Below are positions 36,620-47,939 of a stretch of DNA of 64,000 nucleotides, in pieces. The notes beneath the pieces were generated by a model. The model saw only the letters and a list, made by a program, of their open reading frames with translations, was not told the origin of the DNA and did no database searches. The stretch is from NCBI RefSeq assembly GCF_001039355.2, contig NW_019774280.1:303492-367491 (forward strand). Direction: 5' to 3'. Position 1 is the stretch's first letter. Each line of letters begins with the position of its first letter. This DNA comes from Lingula anatina. Lineage: Eukaryota > Brachiopoda > Lingulata > Lingulida > Lingulidae. A program made the position numbers and the translations under genes.

Positions 36620-39120
36620 TAAGCATTCTCACTATAAGATTCACGGCTAGTACCATCGTCCTTCGGCCTACTGAATAAATTGAACTTTGTTGTAAAGGTC
36701 CTTAACCTTTTTTTGCTTAGTGCAATTTGTCATCACCTTATAACATAAACTGCTTTTTCAGATCGCTCAGGTTGCTTTGTATGTATTTTGACAACATCTA
36801 CTGTTTATCTTCATGCACATATTAGAGGTATGTAGTCCCTTCACCCTATTTAACAAACGTTTATCTAGAACCCCTTTTTCCTACCAGATATCAGCCTTTC
36901 GCTTAAAATAATAGAACGCGCCCAAATCAAATCCTCCGTGAAAAGCATCTTTAAAAATTTTAACCGTTTTATATATCATTATCGATATGTTTCAAAATCA
37001 TAGAAGATGGTTTGACCTGCAGTCATGTGCAGTGCAATTGACAAATCTGAAAAAATCTTTATCCTAATGTAGACAAAAGATTGTTGTCCCCCCCAAAAAA
37101 AACCCTTAAATTCTGGCCTTCATTTTTCATTTGTGCCAACTTTTTGCTGCATTAGCTTTTGTTGTTTCAAAATTTTTTTAAAATTAATGTTGGCTGCACA
37201 CATTAACCAAGTTTACTTATTATATATTATGGTATTATGTAATATTGGGTATGTGTTATTATCCCTTTTTTTGTAACTTTGTATAATATTATTTTTTGGT
37301 CGTTAATAAATGACAATTTTGAGTCATATTAAGTTTAGTCTTATTTACCTTTGAGCCAAAAATTAGAGCTTTGTTGTGATTGTGAAAATTTGGCTACATA
37401 AATCCCCTTTGAATAAAAAAGAAGAATATCAATATTTTGTACAACCCCTGTAAATACCAGGAGCTGGTAATTGGTTAAAGTTTTTTGTAGTTTTGTGCTG
37501 TGATGGATCTGATATCAAAACACTTGGAAGAATAAACGGAAAGCACTAGAAACACAGCACCTTCCTTAGCAGACAACTGCGTTCCGTTAACATTTGTCCA
37601 TTGTCTAAAATAAGCTGTTTTGTTTGCTCCAAGCTGATTATAATCTAGGTCGGTTGTTCTTTGCATTTATAACGCATTGTTTAAAAGCTGTATTCAATTA
37701 AAATTTGAGTTATGTCCAATCCAGAAGAACCATACGTAAAAACTAAAGAAAGTGATATGAAAATAGACACGACTCTGGTCCTGTGTTGACAGCCGCGATT
37801 AAATGGGTCGAACACGGTTTAAAGGAAAGGAATAGCTTTCATAGACGTTTATGATTGCGTGAAAAATTGCATCAGCAGAGATGTAAAGAAATGGAGTTCA
37901 AAAGTTGCAATTATATACTTTGACAAGTCACAGAGGAACTGCATATGCTGTAACAATTTAGACCCGCACTGCTAGTTTGGCCTTTATATTATGATTAGTC
38001 GTTTATGGTGGAGTATATCCATTGTAGAACCTTAGCCTTAGTGGTAGAATACCTGGCAAAAGTCCCCGAGGCAGACAACGAGAGATCTTCCTTGACAATT
38101 TCGAATTACCAACGAGACACCTTTGGTCATGGACGAAAAACAGAACCCTTTGGCAAAATATCAACGTTCGTCAAACACCGCATCGGCGATGGCACATGGA
38201 GAAGAACCAATCGTTCTTCTGTGGCAGATAGAAGCAAAATGCATCAGCGCTGTGTTATCTTGGTTGCGTTCGTCTTGTCTTCGTATTTGGCATATTTTCG
38301 CCCGAAAACCCTTTCTAAATGCATAAGTGGTGTGTGGCAACTACTGGAAGCATCATGATTGCGATTGTCTTGCATTTTTGTCTCGTTCGATGGCATTCGA
38401 GATCATTTTTTCTCGCGCGCTCTTCTGGTACTGAGATGAGTTGTACCTTTGTCACGCTTGTGGTAGGATACCAATGTGTTCAAAATACCACGTGCCTACA
38501 TTTTAATTTCTATTCCTTTATAGGATTTCTTACTGAACTGTTTCACTCTTATCATTTTCTTATGGCATTCCGTGTTTATTTTTTTGTTTGCTCATTTGGT
38601 CCTGAGATGAGCCGTGTATGCCGTGTTTGTGGCAGGGTGTGTCTCACGTATATTGTATATGTCTTTTTCAGATAGGCAAAGTTTCTTCTAGATTTTCATT
38701 TCAATTTCTATGTAGGTTTTCTGTTTTTTTCTTGATATATTTCCTTTGCCTTTCCGTATGTATTTCACCGTTGCATTTACTGAAATTTATTTATATTTAG
38801 TTCTTATCAATTGAAGACATTTAATTTATACTCATGATTTTTTATTCACCAGTAGTTGTACAATGGCAGTCTCTGTTATGGAAGTAGGTGTTTTTTCCAT
38901 GTAGTTCTCTAGATTTAGTTGTTTTTACTACTTAAAGTTAATCGAATATGCAGGATGCAAACAAAATACCCTATTGACTGCGCCAGGTGCCGTAGTCTAT
39001 AGATGCTCATTTCGTATTCACAATCCAGTGGCACTAACATCACTTACCCGATTGATCTTCATATTCCTTTTTAAATTGCACTATACCTAAAGACCATTCC
39101 AAAACTTTAAATTTGAGCTA
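36620..39120. other. A4/B3 convergent interval, no gene recognised
   Basis: From about 36770 to 37700 I see nothing beyond AT-rich single-copy-looking sequence. From about 37740 to 38560 it is homologous to the 3' flank 5690-6240, and from about 38580 to 39120 to the region before the B2 3' end (15790-16270). Open frames here overlap several ways and show no domains. Confidence 0.55.
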
Positions 39121-39124
39121 GCGC

Positions 39125-39130
39125 TTTATT
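39125..39130 (-). terminator. B3 poly(A) signal
   Basis: AATAAA on the minus strand in a CGCAATAAAGCGC context, aligned with that of B2. Confidence 0.7.
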
Positions 39131-39346
39131 GCGTAAAGAAATAGTTTTACAGAAATGAGCAAAAGAGAACGAAAAGCAGCTATTCAACAATCAAAATTCA
39201 GTGACAAGATTAACCAATTAATTTTTTTTAATTTAAAGCTGAAAATAAGATGTGTTGTACGAGCAAGCTATAGCCAGATTTCATCTAAATGCTGTGACTA
39301 CTGTCATTCAATTGCTTTTTTCAGATCCAGGTCAAATTCTCCAAAA

Positions 39347-39576
39347 TCAATTACGCATGTAATCACCTCTGAAAAAGAATTTATATACATATTCATTTTG
39401 GAAATAACGTAAACCGCAGGATAAGAACATGTTCATATTCATGAAATTAACCATGACAACAACAAAAAAAATAATATTTTACAATATGAATAAAATACTT
39501 TTTAATGACCACGCACATGTATATTGATGTGTACTTCTGCTGTGGTTATAGCCAACAGCAACAACAACAACAACAA

Positions 39577-39607
<31 letters not shown>

Positions 39608-42600
39608 CAAAGTGTCCAATGTGTTTTATATATACATGTATTTGCAGTTTCTACTCCATACCTGTCTGTGTCAAAATCACTGACTGCGTCCATAAGATCA
39701 ATAACGCCACCGCTTCCATCCGACATTGAGCGTTTCTTCGAACACTTACATCCGACCGGATCAAGGAGAAACCGTCTGAAAGGATTTAAATATTTGCGTA
39801 AATTATTTAGTCCATTACATGCACGGTATCTTGATTATATTACCTCTAGACATCCATATGTTGCTGTTACCATCGCTGTTTTTATTAACTCAAAATTCAT
39901 TAAACCCCCCTTTACACTGGACGGCGTCCTTTCTGCGTCTATTGTGTGACCATGAACTGGCATCGCTGTGGTGGAGGAAAGGAAGCACAAGCATCGCTTT
40001 CGTTTCAGAATGAATGCTCAGTGATCGGCCAGTTGTCGGCACGGAAAGTATTACTTTTTGTTTTACTCTCAAACGGGGCCGTACTACAACTAGAGGATCA
40101 GAGAGGCGATACCGCCTCCGGACATTGTACCACCAGCTGGAGTAAGCGCATTCGTATGGAAAACCAAAAACAAACAGGAACAACCACCAATGTTGTGTTT
40201 GACAAGCTCTTCAAAATGCAATAAACAAGACAAGAAACATGCCCCTTCCCCCAAAAGAAAAAAGTTCAGTTCATGGTGAAAAGAAGGTCAAAGGTCAATT
40301 TAAATGTGACAGTTAGATGTCCAGCATATGACTTCCCATTCAAGTTCAAAAGTAACCATGGGTGTATCTCTGCCAGTATTGGAGATAAAAGAGATGGAAA
40401 AATTGCAAAGTTCAGGGCATGGTGAAAAGAAGGTCAAAGGTCAATTTCAAGGTCACAGTTAGATTGTCAGTATGTGACTTCCTATTCAAGTTCAATAGTA
40501 ACTATGGGTGTATCTCTGCTAGTTTTGGTGATATAAGGGATGGAAAAATTGCAAAGTTCAGTTCACGGTGAAAAGTAGATCAAAGGGAAATTTCAAGGTC
40601 ACAGTTAGATTGCCAGTATATGACTTCCTATTCAACTTCAATAGTAACTATGGGTTTATCTCTGCTAGTTTTGGAGATATAAGGGATAGAAAAATTGCAA
40701 AGTTCAGTTCATGGTGAAAAGTAGGTTGAAGGTAAATTTCAAGGTCACAGTAAATTGCCTCTAATGACTTCCTATTAAAGTTCAAAAGTAACCATGGGTG
40801 TATCTCAGCTACTTTTGGAGTATTTCACATTTTATTTTCACCACTGAAAATGCTCAGTTGTACTTTTTGATATAGCGCAACTCCTTGACCGTATCGCAAA
40901 CAAAAAAAATGGACACCACCTCCAGTATTGCACTTGAGAAGCTCTGCATAATGCAAAAAAAAAGAGGTCTCTAGCATTTACGGTTCCAGATTTAGGGACA
41001 GTTTTCAGTTTCGGCATGTTATGGCCGTTTCTCCCATGAAAATGCACCGATTGACCCCAAACTCCCAAAGATGAAAGGAGTCACTAATTGCATCCCCTCA
41101 CTATAATATAAGTGCTAAACTCTGTGTAGTTTCTGAAATTTGGCACAAATAAAAGTTTTTTTGCAAAAAATTCCTATTTTTAGAAAATTTTGGCCTGTTT
41201 GACCTTGTAAAAAAGGTCAAAGGTCAAATCCGTAGGCATATTTGAAATCCTCATATATGACTTTCAGTCAGACTTCTATACTAATTTTTCCCATAATTCC
41301 TTCCGTTTAGGAGATATATAGCATTGAATTTTCAAAAAATTTGACAAGGGTGCATTTCATCGAGTGTCACGCCCAAGCGAATGCACCGACTGAGACAAAA
41401 AACCAGGGGGTTCAAGTTGAGATTATATGTGACCTAAATCCAAGAGATGGGGACACAGGTCTGTGTGGTCTAGGAGGAGAAGCGGTAACGGTGACTTGTA
41501 TCCCACGCCACCCTGTGGAGCCGGCGGAGCTTACGGAGCCGGCGGAGCCGTATGATACGGGTCGGGACTAAAACCATGAGTACCGCCAGCGTACACGCTG
41601 GTGGTACTAATACGCAGAGTTCAGTTCATGGTGAAAAGTAGGTCAAAGGTCAATTTAAAGGTTTTATTTAGATTGCCAGTATATGACTTCCTATTCAACT
41701 TCAATAGTAACTATGGACCTATCTCTGCTAGTTTTGGAGATAAAAGGGAAGCAAAATTTCAAAGTTCATTCATGGTGAAAAGTAGGTCAAAGGTCAATTT
41801 CAAGGTCACAGTTAGATTGCCAGTATATGACTTCCTATTCAACTTCAATAGTAACTATGGACCTATCTCTGCCAGTTTTGGAGATATAAGGGACTAAATG
41901 TTATAATTTTGGAGTTACCATAATGTGCCATAAATTTCCTACAGAAAAAATTAATTAAAATAAAGAAAAGGTCATTTTGGTCGAAATTCTTGAAATGGGA
42001 GGTGCTCTGAAGTTCCAGAAGTTCAAATTTCATGAAATAATGTCATTTTTGACCACAAGTTGTCTGCTTTGCCAAGCCTTATGTTTTATTTTTCCAGAGT
42101 TCAAAATTTATTATCCATTACCGTACTGCACATTTTGCTTTCACCACCAATGTATACTTTTTGATACAGCGTAGCTCGAAAACCGTATGAAATACAAAAA
42201 AACGGAGACCACTTTCAGTGTTGGGCTTTACATGCTCTACAAAATGCAAAAAAGAATGGGTCTCTAGCATGAACGGTTCCCGAATTAGAGACAGTTTTCA
42301 GTTTCGGTATCTTATGGCCGCTACTCCCGTTAAAATGCACCGATTGACCCCAAATTCACAGAGATGAAAGATGACCTGAAGGGTATCATTTTCCAATAAT
42401 ATTATTAGTTAAGTCTGTGTGGTGTCTGAATAACAGCGCAAATAAATTTTTTTCGTAAAAAAATTCATTTTTTTGAAAAATTTGGCCTGTTTGACCTTGA
42501 AATAAAGGTCAAAGGTCAAATCCAAGGGCATATTTGAAATCTGCACATATGACTTTTGGAAAGCCGTCTGTAGAAATTTTTCCCATTCTTCCTTCTGTAG

Positions 42601-45600
42601 GGTAGATAATTAGCATTTAATTTTGCCATTTTAGGACAAGGGTGCATTGCAATGAATGGCACACCTAGACCCCAATACCGACAAAGCCCAAATTTTACGT
42701 GGAACGAGTTGAGATTATAGGTGACCTAAATCCAAGAGATGGGTATGGGGGCCCTTACCGTCTAGGAGGAGAAGCGGTAACGGTAACATGGCGGCGGAGC
42801 CGCAGGAGCCGGCGGAACGGACCGGACCGGACTAAAACCATGTGTACCGCCAGCGCTAACGCTGGCGGTACAATAATTTAAGTTTAAACATTATAATCAT
42901 TAATAGTTTTGTGGGGTCCCAAGTTGTGAGTCAGAGATTAGGAGAGAAGGGAGAGTAGCACATAGAACTGCATTAAACATAAAAATCATAATATATTATA
43001 TCATATACAATATATACAATATATACTGAACACTTGCCTGTGGCCCAATACCACTTTCCACTCTTCTTTCTGCCTCCAATCCAAACTCCTTCATTGTCCC
43101 ACGAAGTCATCCCGTTCAATGTGGACCTGAGGAACTTTGCAGTGGAAAGATCATATATTTCTGCTAATTTCCCACCTGCTCCAGAACAGATGTCTCTGGC
43201 CTTGTCCCACATGACTTCTTTATCAACAAACTGGTAACACCTGACAACAAATTTTTTGAAAGTTTGTTGATGCATAGTTTTTACTATTTATGCCTAGAAA
43301 TTGTTTAAAATAAAAAGTCAAAATTAAAGGGAAAATAACTCTATAAATGAGATTCATATTTCACAATAAAAACATTGTAAGCAACTCACAAAAATTTTAA
43401 AAAAATATATTTTACTGCCTTAACAGGGATTATTGCAATTATTCAGGGATTTGTGCTTGCCATCAGATCACATGGAACCTTAATAATCTCTTAAGAGATA
43501 AAAACCAAACAAAAAAATGAACTTTTTAGGAAAAAAGCACGGAGTAGCTTTAAATGTAGTCATGAGCGGATTCATTAACCATTGGTTAGTATGGAAAATC
43601 ATTGTTTATCCCAGGAAACTTTTTTTTGGCCAAAACACACAATAATTATAATTACTACAAGCTCTTTAATTATGGAAGCAATGAAGCATCTTCAAAAATC
43701 ACGAACGTTTTTTTTTTTTTTTACTTTCAAAGTTTATTTAAAAATCAGTATTGTATTATTGTTTATACTGCATGGTACTGTATTTAAAGAAATTCAATTT
43801 GTAAAGTATATTTATGTAAAGTGTAATGAAATGGGAGGATGCTTTATAAGAAATAAAAATTATTTTAATTGTTATTATTATTTACCTGGCCTTGTGGCTC
43901 TTTGTTATCGTGGAGTAGGCTGTTAGTGTATTTGGACAGACTTTGAATCCATCACCTACTGCCGCTGCACAGTGAACTGAAAGAAATAATAGTAAACATT
44001 TAAACAGATATAGCATATCTGACTGAGAACGTACACGGTGTCAGACACAGGTGACAGCTTGACGTCCAGACCATAATATCAAAACCTTGTCATGTGCAAG
44101 GACATAATCCATAAGTCTAGTCTGAAGATTATTAATGACCTTANTGGTACAATAAACCAACCGAGGAAAGAGAAGAATATAACACGGACTTTGATATCTT
44201 GAATACATACTCATACTGGTATGTGGGATTGCAGCTCTTGCGACAACCGTCTTTGCAAGCGCAGCCAAAAATATTGCAACTCCCATATCCGCAATATGGA
44301 GTCGCCTGGAAGAAAAATTACAATATTCAATCAGTCAATATCAATCATATCGGTCGCAGTCGACCATCAACTTCATTAATTAACCAACAGCATAAATAGA
44401 TTTCTACCCTACGGTTCTCCATGACACTGGCAAGCTCATGTATGCTCTCGAAGCCAGTGTCCTCAAGGAGAACCTGGACTTAAGTTTTGTTTGTACAATA
44501 TTTTTACCTCCGCCAAGGAGGTTATGTTTTCACCCCTGTTTGCCTTTCTGTCTGTCTGTCATCAACATAACTCAAAAAAGTTATGGATCGATTTTGATGA
44601 AATTTTCAGGAACTGTCAGAAGTGGGCCAAGACACAGATGATTAGTTTTTGGTGATGATCCGGAGCAAAAATCAATCAATAATCAATGATAAAATATATC
44701 GAAAATTTAGGGGTGAAACGGCATTGGATGAAGACTTTGCTGCCTTGGCGGAGGTCTGCGCTCTCTGAGAGCTTTTCTAGTTAAATATTGTAAACCAGTG
44801 AAGTGATGGCTGTAAAGTATAGGAGTGCTTAATGCGAACAAGTTGGAATCCGTATTACAAAGGATAGGTTGTAAAATGATGCTCTTATTACATGTAGCTG
44901 AATAACGTGAAACAACAAGGAAGTCCCAATACATTACTATGACCAAGTGGGTAAATTCAACGAAGGCGGAAAGAAAAACAACAATTCTGAAGGCATAATG
45001 AGAAATTAAAAAAAACCTCTGCTTCTTATTTCAAAGATCACTTTGGTAAATTTATGTCTCTTTTAATTTCTATTTTCTTTTTATTAGTTTCAATCCCATC
45101 TTCATATAAACATAAACATAAATGTTTAAAATAGCTTTGGATATATATACATCCCTACCAAAAAAGTGTCACCCCATACTTCAAAGTGTGAAGTGACAAA
45201 GAAAAACAGTCATTAACGAATGATCTCATTCTACTTCTAAAGGAATTTTTTCACAAAGACTTAATTGTTGAACAACTAATGGAGAAAATGACAACATTAA
45301 AAAAATCAAAGTTTAGTATTTTGCATAGCATCCTCTGGATTGGAGAACGCGGCTCACGTGACATGTACTGGGATTAGAATGTTCTGTACTGTTTAAGGAG
45401 AGATGATGAGAAAGTGGAGGGGCTCTTAAATCCTGTTTAGTCCGTGTCTGATGGAAAGCTTACCTTTTTTCATATTATTTCTGTAATTTTGATTAGCACA
45501 AAATCAACACAACTTTACAGTGCAGTATTGCTGATGTGGGTTATGTGATAGATACAATAGGAGTGGCCGAGCTGTACGTGAAATATTACGAGTGTATTGT

Positions 45601-46714
45601 CGAGCGGCAGGTTGCTACACTAGTGAGTGACGGGAATGCAACAGACCGTGGAACGCACTCGAACATGACGTGTTTGTATGTCGAATACAGCACGGCCGAG
45701 TATTTTGTTCTACGCACTAGCCGTGGTTTAAATATGAAACCAAGATCGAGCTGGCAATACCGAAATCTAGAACCTAGGGTATAGCCTCAAAGATATCTTA
45801 AAATACTGCAGTTATACTTGATCTGCTCTTTGGTGCGTATCCTGACCATGGAGGTTACCTTTGACAAATTCGCCAGTACTCGGGAAAACACTCTCAAGTG
45901 CAGCCATTTCGTTTACAGTATTCTCTCATCTGCTAAATATAATTAATATTCATAATGATGCCTCTTTGCATAGATATTATCAACAATACACACTGAGCAA
46001 AAAACTAAATAATTATCTTGGAAATTTCCTTTGACAGTGTAAAATGAATCAGGGCCACTGAAGCTTTAACGGTATGTTGTTTTAAAATATGCACTGAAGT
46101 AAAGCACAGGAGTGATATATATAATAAAACATTAATTGCTACTGGTCAAACAAAAAACTAGAATTTCACAAGAGGTATAACATATTGATTTTTTATTGCG
46201 TTGTGTGTAAGGGACGGGGCAAATTTTACATCTCGTTCAGTAGTACAAGCCACGCTTATATGTTAAGAATTATCTTGCTCATTTTGCAGTTTGCGGGTTG
46301 CTTCAAAGTAAATCTTTCCACGGCTTTGCCTTTCAGGTCTTTGAATACTCTTTTAAACGAACCGATTAACCGTATCTTAGTGCAAAGATGTGCCTATAGA
46401 ACCGAAACGTAAAAAATATGTGGAGAGACAGGTGATATTTGGCATGAAACAATTTGATCGCCTGACAGTGTATCATTAGTCAATTTTTAACCTAAGGTAC
46501 ATCAAGACCTTACATCCACATTACTATCTGAAGTAACGGACAATAAGTTCAACGGTGGTAACAATAAAAAGCAAACAAAAAACTATATGCCCACCTTCGT
46601 GCAGTCTGCGCAATACCATCCTCTATCTTTACGACAACAGGCTGCCTCGGCTTCCTGTATGATAGTGGCCATAACACAGGCTACCACCAATATGGCGGCT
46701 AGAGTTCCAGTCAT
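39347..46714 (-). CDS. B3: Diedel-like secreted cysteine-rich protein, 116 aa
   Basis: Coding exons on the minus strand are 46714-46595, 44305-44211, 39775-39662 and 39368-39347; phases 0, 2 and 2 agree with B2. Exon 1 encodes a signal peptide (MTGTLAAILVVACVM...) and CC-x7-CADC. Exon 2 gives CGYGSCNIFGCACKDGC and CRKSC. Exon 3 gives CKC-SKKRS and an acidic, glycine-containing tail. Exon 4 gives GDYMRN and a TGA stop. Intron 2 is 4.4 kb against 238 bases in B2, because 39902-44144 interrupts it. If the join at N 44144 is wrong, exons 1-2 and exons 3-4 could belong to different genes, but the phases and motifs fit one gene well. Confidence 0.75.
39903..40110. mobile_element. element with CCCCCTTTACACTGGAC end, one end only
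   Basis: The left terminus and about 150 bases inside it match the reverse complement of the complete element at 53602-53820 (TTCAGAATGAATGCTCA region). The opposite terminus is not found, so it is truncated. Confidence 0.7.
40261..40830 (+). repeat. 146-bp tandem repeat, four units
   Basis: Units start at 40261, 40407, 40553 and 40699 with AAAGTTCAG...GGTGAAAAG, an exact 146-base period. Units 1 and 2 contain AGGTCAAAGGTCA (40285-40297 and 40431-40443), a DR1 nuclear-receptor-type motif; units 2-4 contain TTCAAGGTCAC. Units 3 and 4 have degenerate DR1s. Confidence 0.9.
40831..41610 (+). repeat. dispersed repeat with ER8+DR1 motif, copy 1
   Basis: Repeated at about 42125-42870 and partly at 49530-49905. 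It contains TGACCT-N8-AGGTCA-N-AGGTCA (about 41200-41226) and ends in a hairpin, GTACCGCCAGCGT facing its complement (41580-41608). No coding support. Confidence 0.75.
41617..41897 (+). repeat. two further units of the 146-bp tandem repeat
   Basis: Units start at 41617 and 41761. DR1 motifs are at 41640-41652 and 41784-41796. They are separated from the first array by the dispersed repeat, which may have inserted into the array. Confidence 0.85.
42125..42870 (+). repeat. dispersed repeat with ER8+DR1 motif, copy 2
   Basis: Same order of segments as copy 1, with the receptor-type motif at about 42492-42518 and a terminal hairpin with arms GTACCGCCAGCG (42844-42871). Confidence 0.75.
43038..43976 (-). 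CDS. C-type lectin domain gene fragment, two exons
   Basis: Exons on the minus strand are 43976-43886 and 43240-43038. The spliced frame reads HCAAAVGDGFKVCPNT, then HKARCYQFVDKEVMWDKARD, C, GGKLAEIYD, and ends VWIGGRKKSGKWYWATG. This is the first two thirds of a C-type lectin domain: the CYxF start, WxxAxxxC, the LAEI strand and the WIG core. The joining codon (AG|G) confirms the phase. The 3' exon uses a GC donor (ACAG|GCAAGT). The last part of the domain with its final cysteines, and any signal peptide exon, were not found. It lies inside B3 intron 2 on the same strand and ends close to the single N at 44144, so it may be a misplaced or partial gene. Confidence 0.75.
44144..44144. other. 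single N at a homology breakpoint
   Basis: B3 intron 2 homology to B2 resumes directly after this base. Confidence 0.7.
44504..44784. repeat. dispersed repeat, CCTCCGCCAAGGAGGTTATG type
   Basis: Full-length copy of the repeat nested at 19021-19430, with complementary ends (CCTCCGCCAAGG and CTTGGCGGAGGT). It sits in B3 intron 1. Confidence 0.8.
44790..46594 (-). other. B3 intron 1
   Basis: Parts at about 45020-45470 match B2 intron 1 (17990-18540), and 46405-46560 matches the B1 intron stub. The 82-codon open frame at 45536-45784 has no recognised domain and is not matched in B2. Confidence 0.55.
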
Positions 46715-47839
46715 TTTCTGAAATTTTTGAGGTAAATATAATCTGTATTATTTATAAGATAGCATTGCATGCTTATTGACGCTATCATTGCAGGGAACTT
46801 GTTTTTTTACGCTTGACATGCCTCTCGCATGGTTAAGAATACTATGGCACAAAGAGCGACCATGGACTTATAACAGATTTATATTGCAACTAAATACGTA
46901 GGTGCCGTTTAAGGCCAATATTAAGACATTAAACAAAGAAACTGAAAACAACTGCTTTAATTCTACCAGGAACAGATATTCTATACAAGAAATACATCAG
47001 TAAAATAACAGAATGGAAATGACAGAGGCCTGTCCTCTGATTATAAAATAACGGACATAATGAGTAAATTACCAAACTAATAATGACTCCTTCTGAAGGA
47101 TAGCACATACCCGGTATCAATTAAAAGACTAAATTGTTCATATAAACCTAAAAAAAGAGTTCCTTTAACAGAAAACAAAATAACTTTTTTTTTATTTTTG
47201 ATACAACTTTGAAATGTAACAACTTCTTACATAAAATAACATACAAGCTATAAGGTTAAAAATATTTAACAACACAGGATCGCAAAACACCACATTCGCT
47301 TATGAAAATTAGACAAAAATAAGTCTACTAGCTAAAAATAAGCCGGACATGCTGATTTTCTAAGTGAGCAAGCCATTTTGCCAAATAATACATCTCCTCG
47401 CAAATCAAAAGTAGAGAATCGGTTTAGTATAGTGCGAACAAATGTGTCGAACGGTTATGGCCACTGGCGAGGTGACCACAATGACAGACATGTGCAATCA
47501 GAAACATACAAACTTAGTGTCTATAAATATAACTGTAATGGTTATAATTATTCTGCACTAAAAAGCTGATATGACAGGTGAAAGGAATCTGTGCAATGCC
47601 ATCTGCGACCGATATTCCCACAGTCTTCGGGCTTAGGTTTTTCAAAATTTGTCAAAAGTTTAAGCTTGAAAATCGTAGAAGCCACGGAGGTCGTGAATCA
47701 GCACAATTTCGCATGGAGATCACCTGCTTCAGCACTGTCATCGTGCTGAAATAGTGTCACTGGCAGCAAACATGCACCGTATGGACGATGGCAAATGTTA
47801 CCTAGGCTTAAGTTATAATGCAAGAGGAATAATACTTAC

Positions 47840-47934
47840 ACGTTCACTCAAATGCACTGCAATACTCTCGTCTTTGCTCTAGGTGTTCTGAGGAACAGAA
47901 TGATGCAAGTGAATAACAAGCATTCACTTATATT
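47840..47934 (-). promoter_or_regulatory. B3 TATA element and non-coding 5' exon
   Basis: Minus strand: GAATATAAGTGAATG (TATAAG at 47932-47927), then a leader ending AACGT|GTAAGTATT with the exon edge at 47840. A few bases of the leader present in B1/B2 (CTCTG) are missing. Confidence 0.6.
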
Positions 47935-47939
47935 CATAA

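Larger units (their letters stand above)
39902..44144. other. 4.2-kb block inside B3 intron 2, absent from B2
   Basis: Sequence left of 39902 and right of 44144 aligns to a continuous B2 intron (about 17290-17400). The block begins with a CCCCCCTTTACACTGGAC transposon end and finishes at a single N. It contains tandem repeats, two dispersed repeats and C-type lectin exons. Confidence 0.75.

Noticed and set aside
38005-38800. Overlapping plus frames of 60-118 codons between A4 and B3
   Set aside because: Several frames overlap, none shows a domain, and the region is homologous to non-coding 3' flanks elsewhere in the cluster.
45536-45784. 82-codon plus frame antisense to B3 intron 1
   Set aside because: No recognisable domain and no match in the B2 intron; length is within chance for this base composition.
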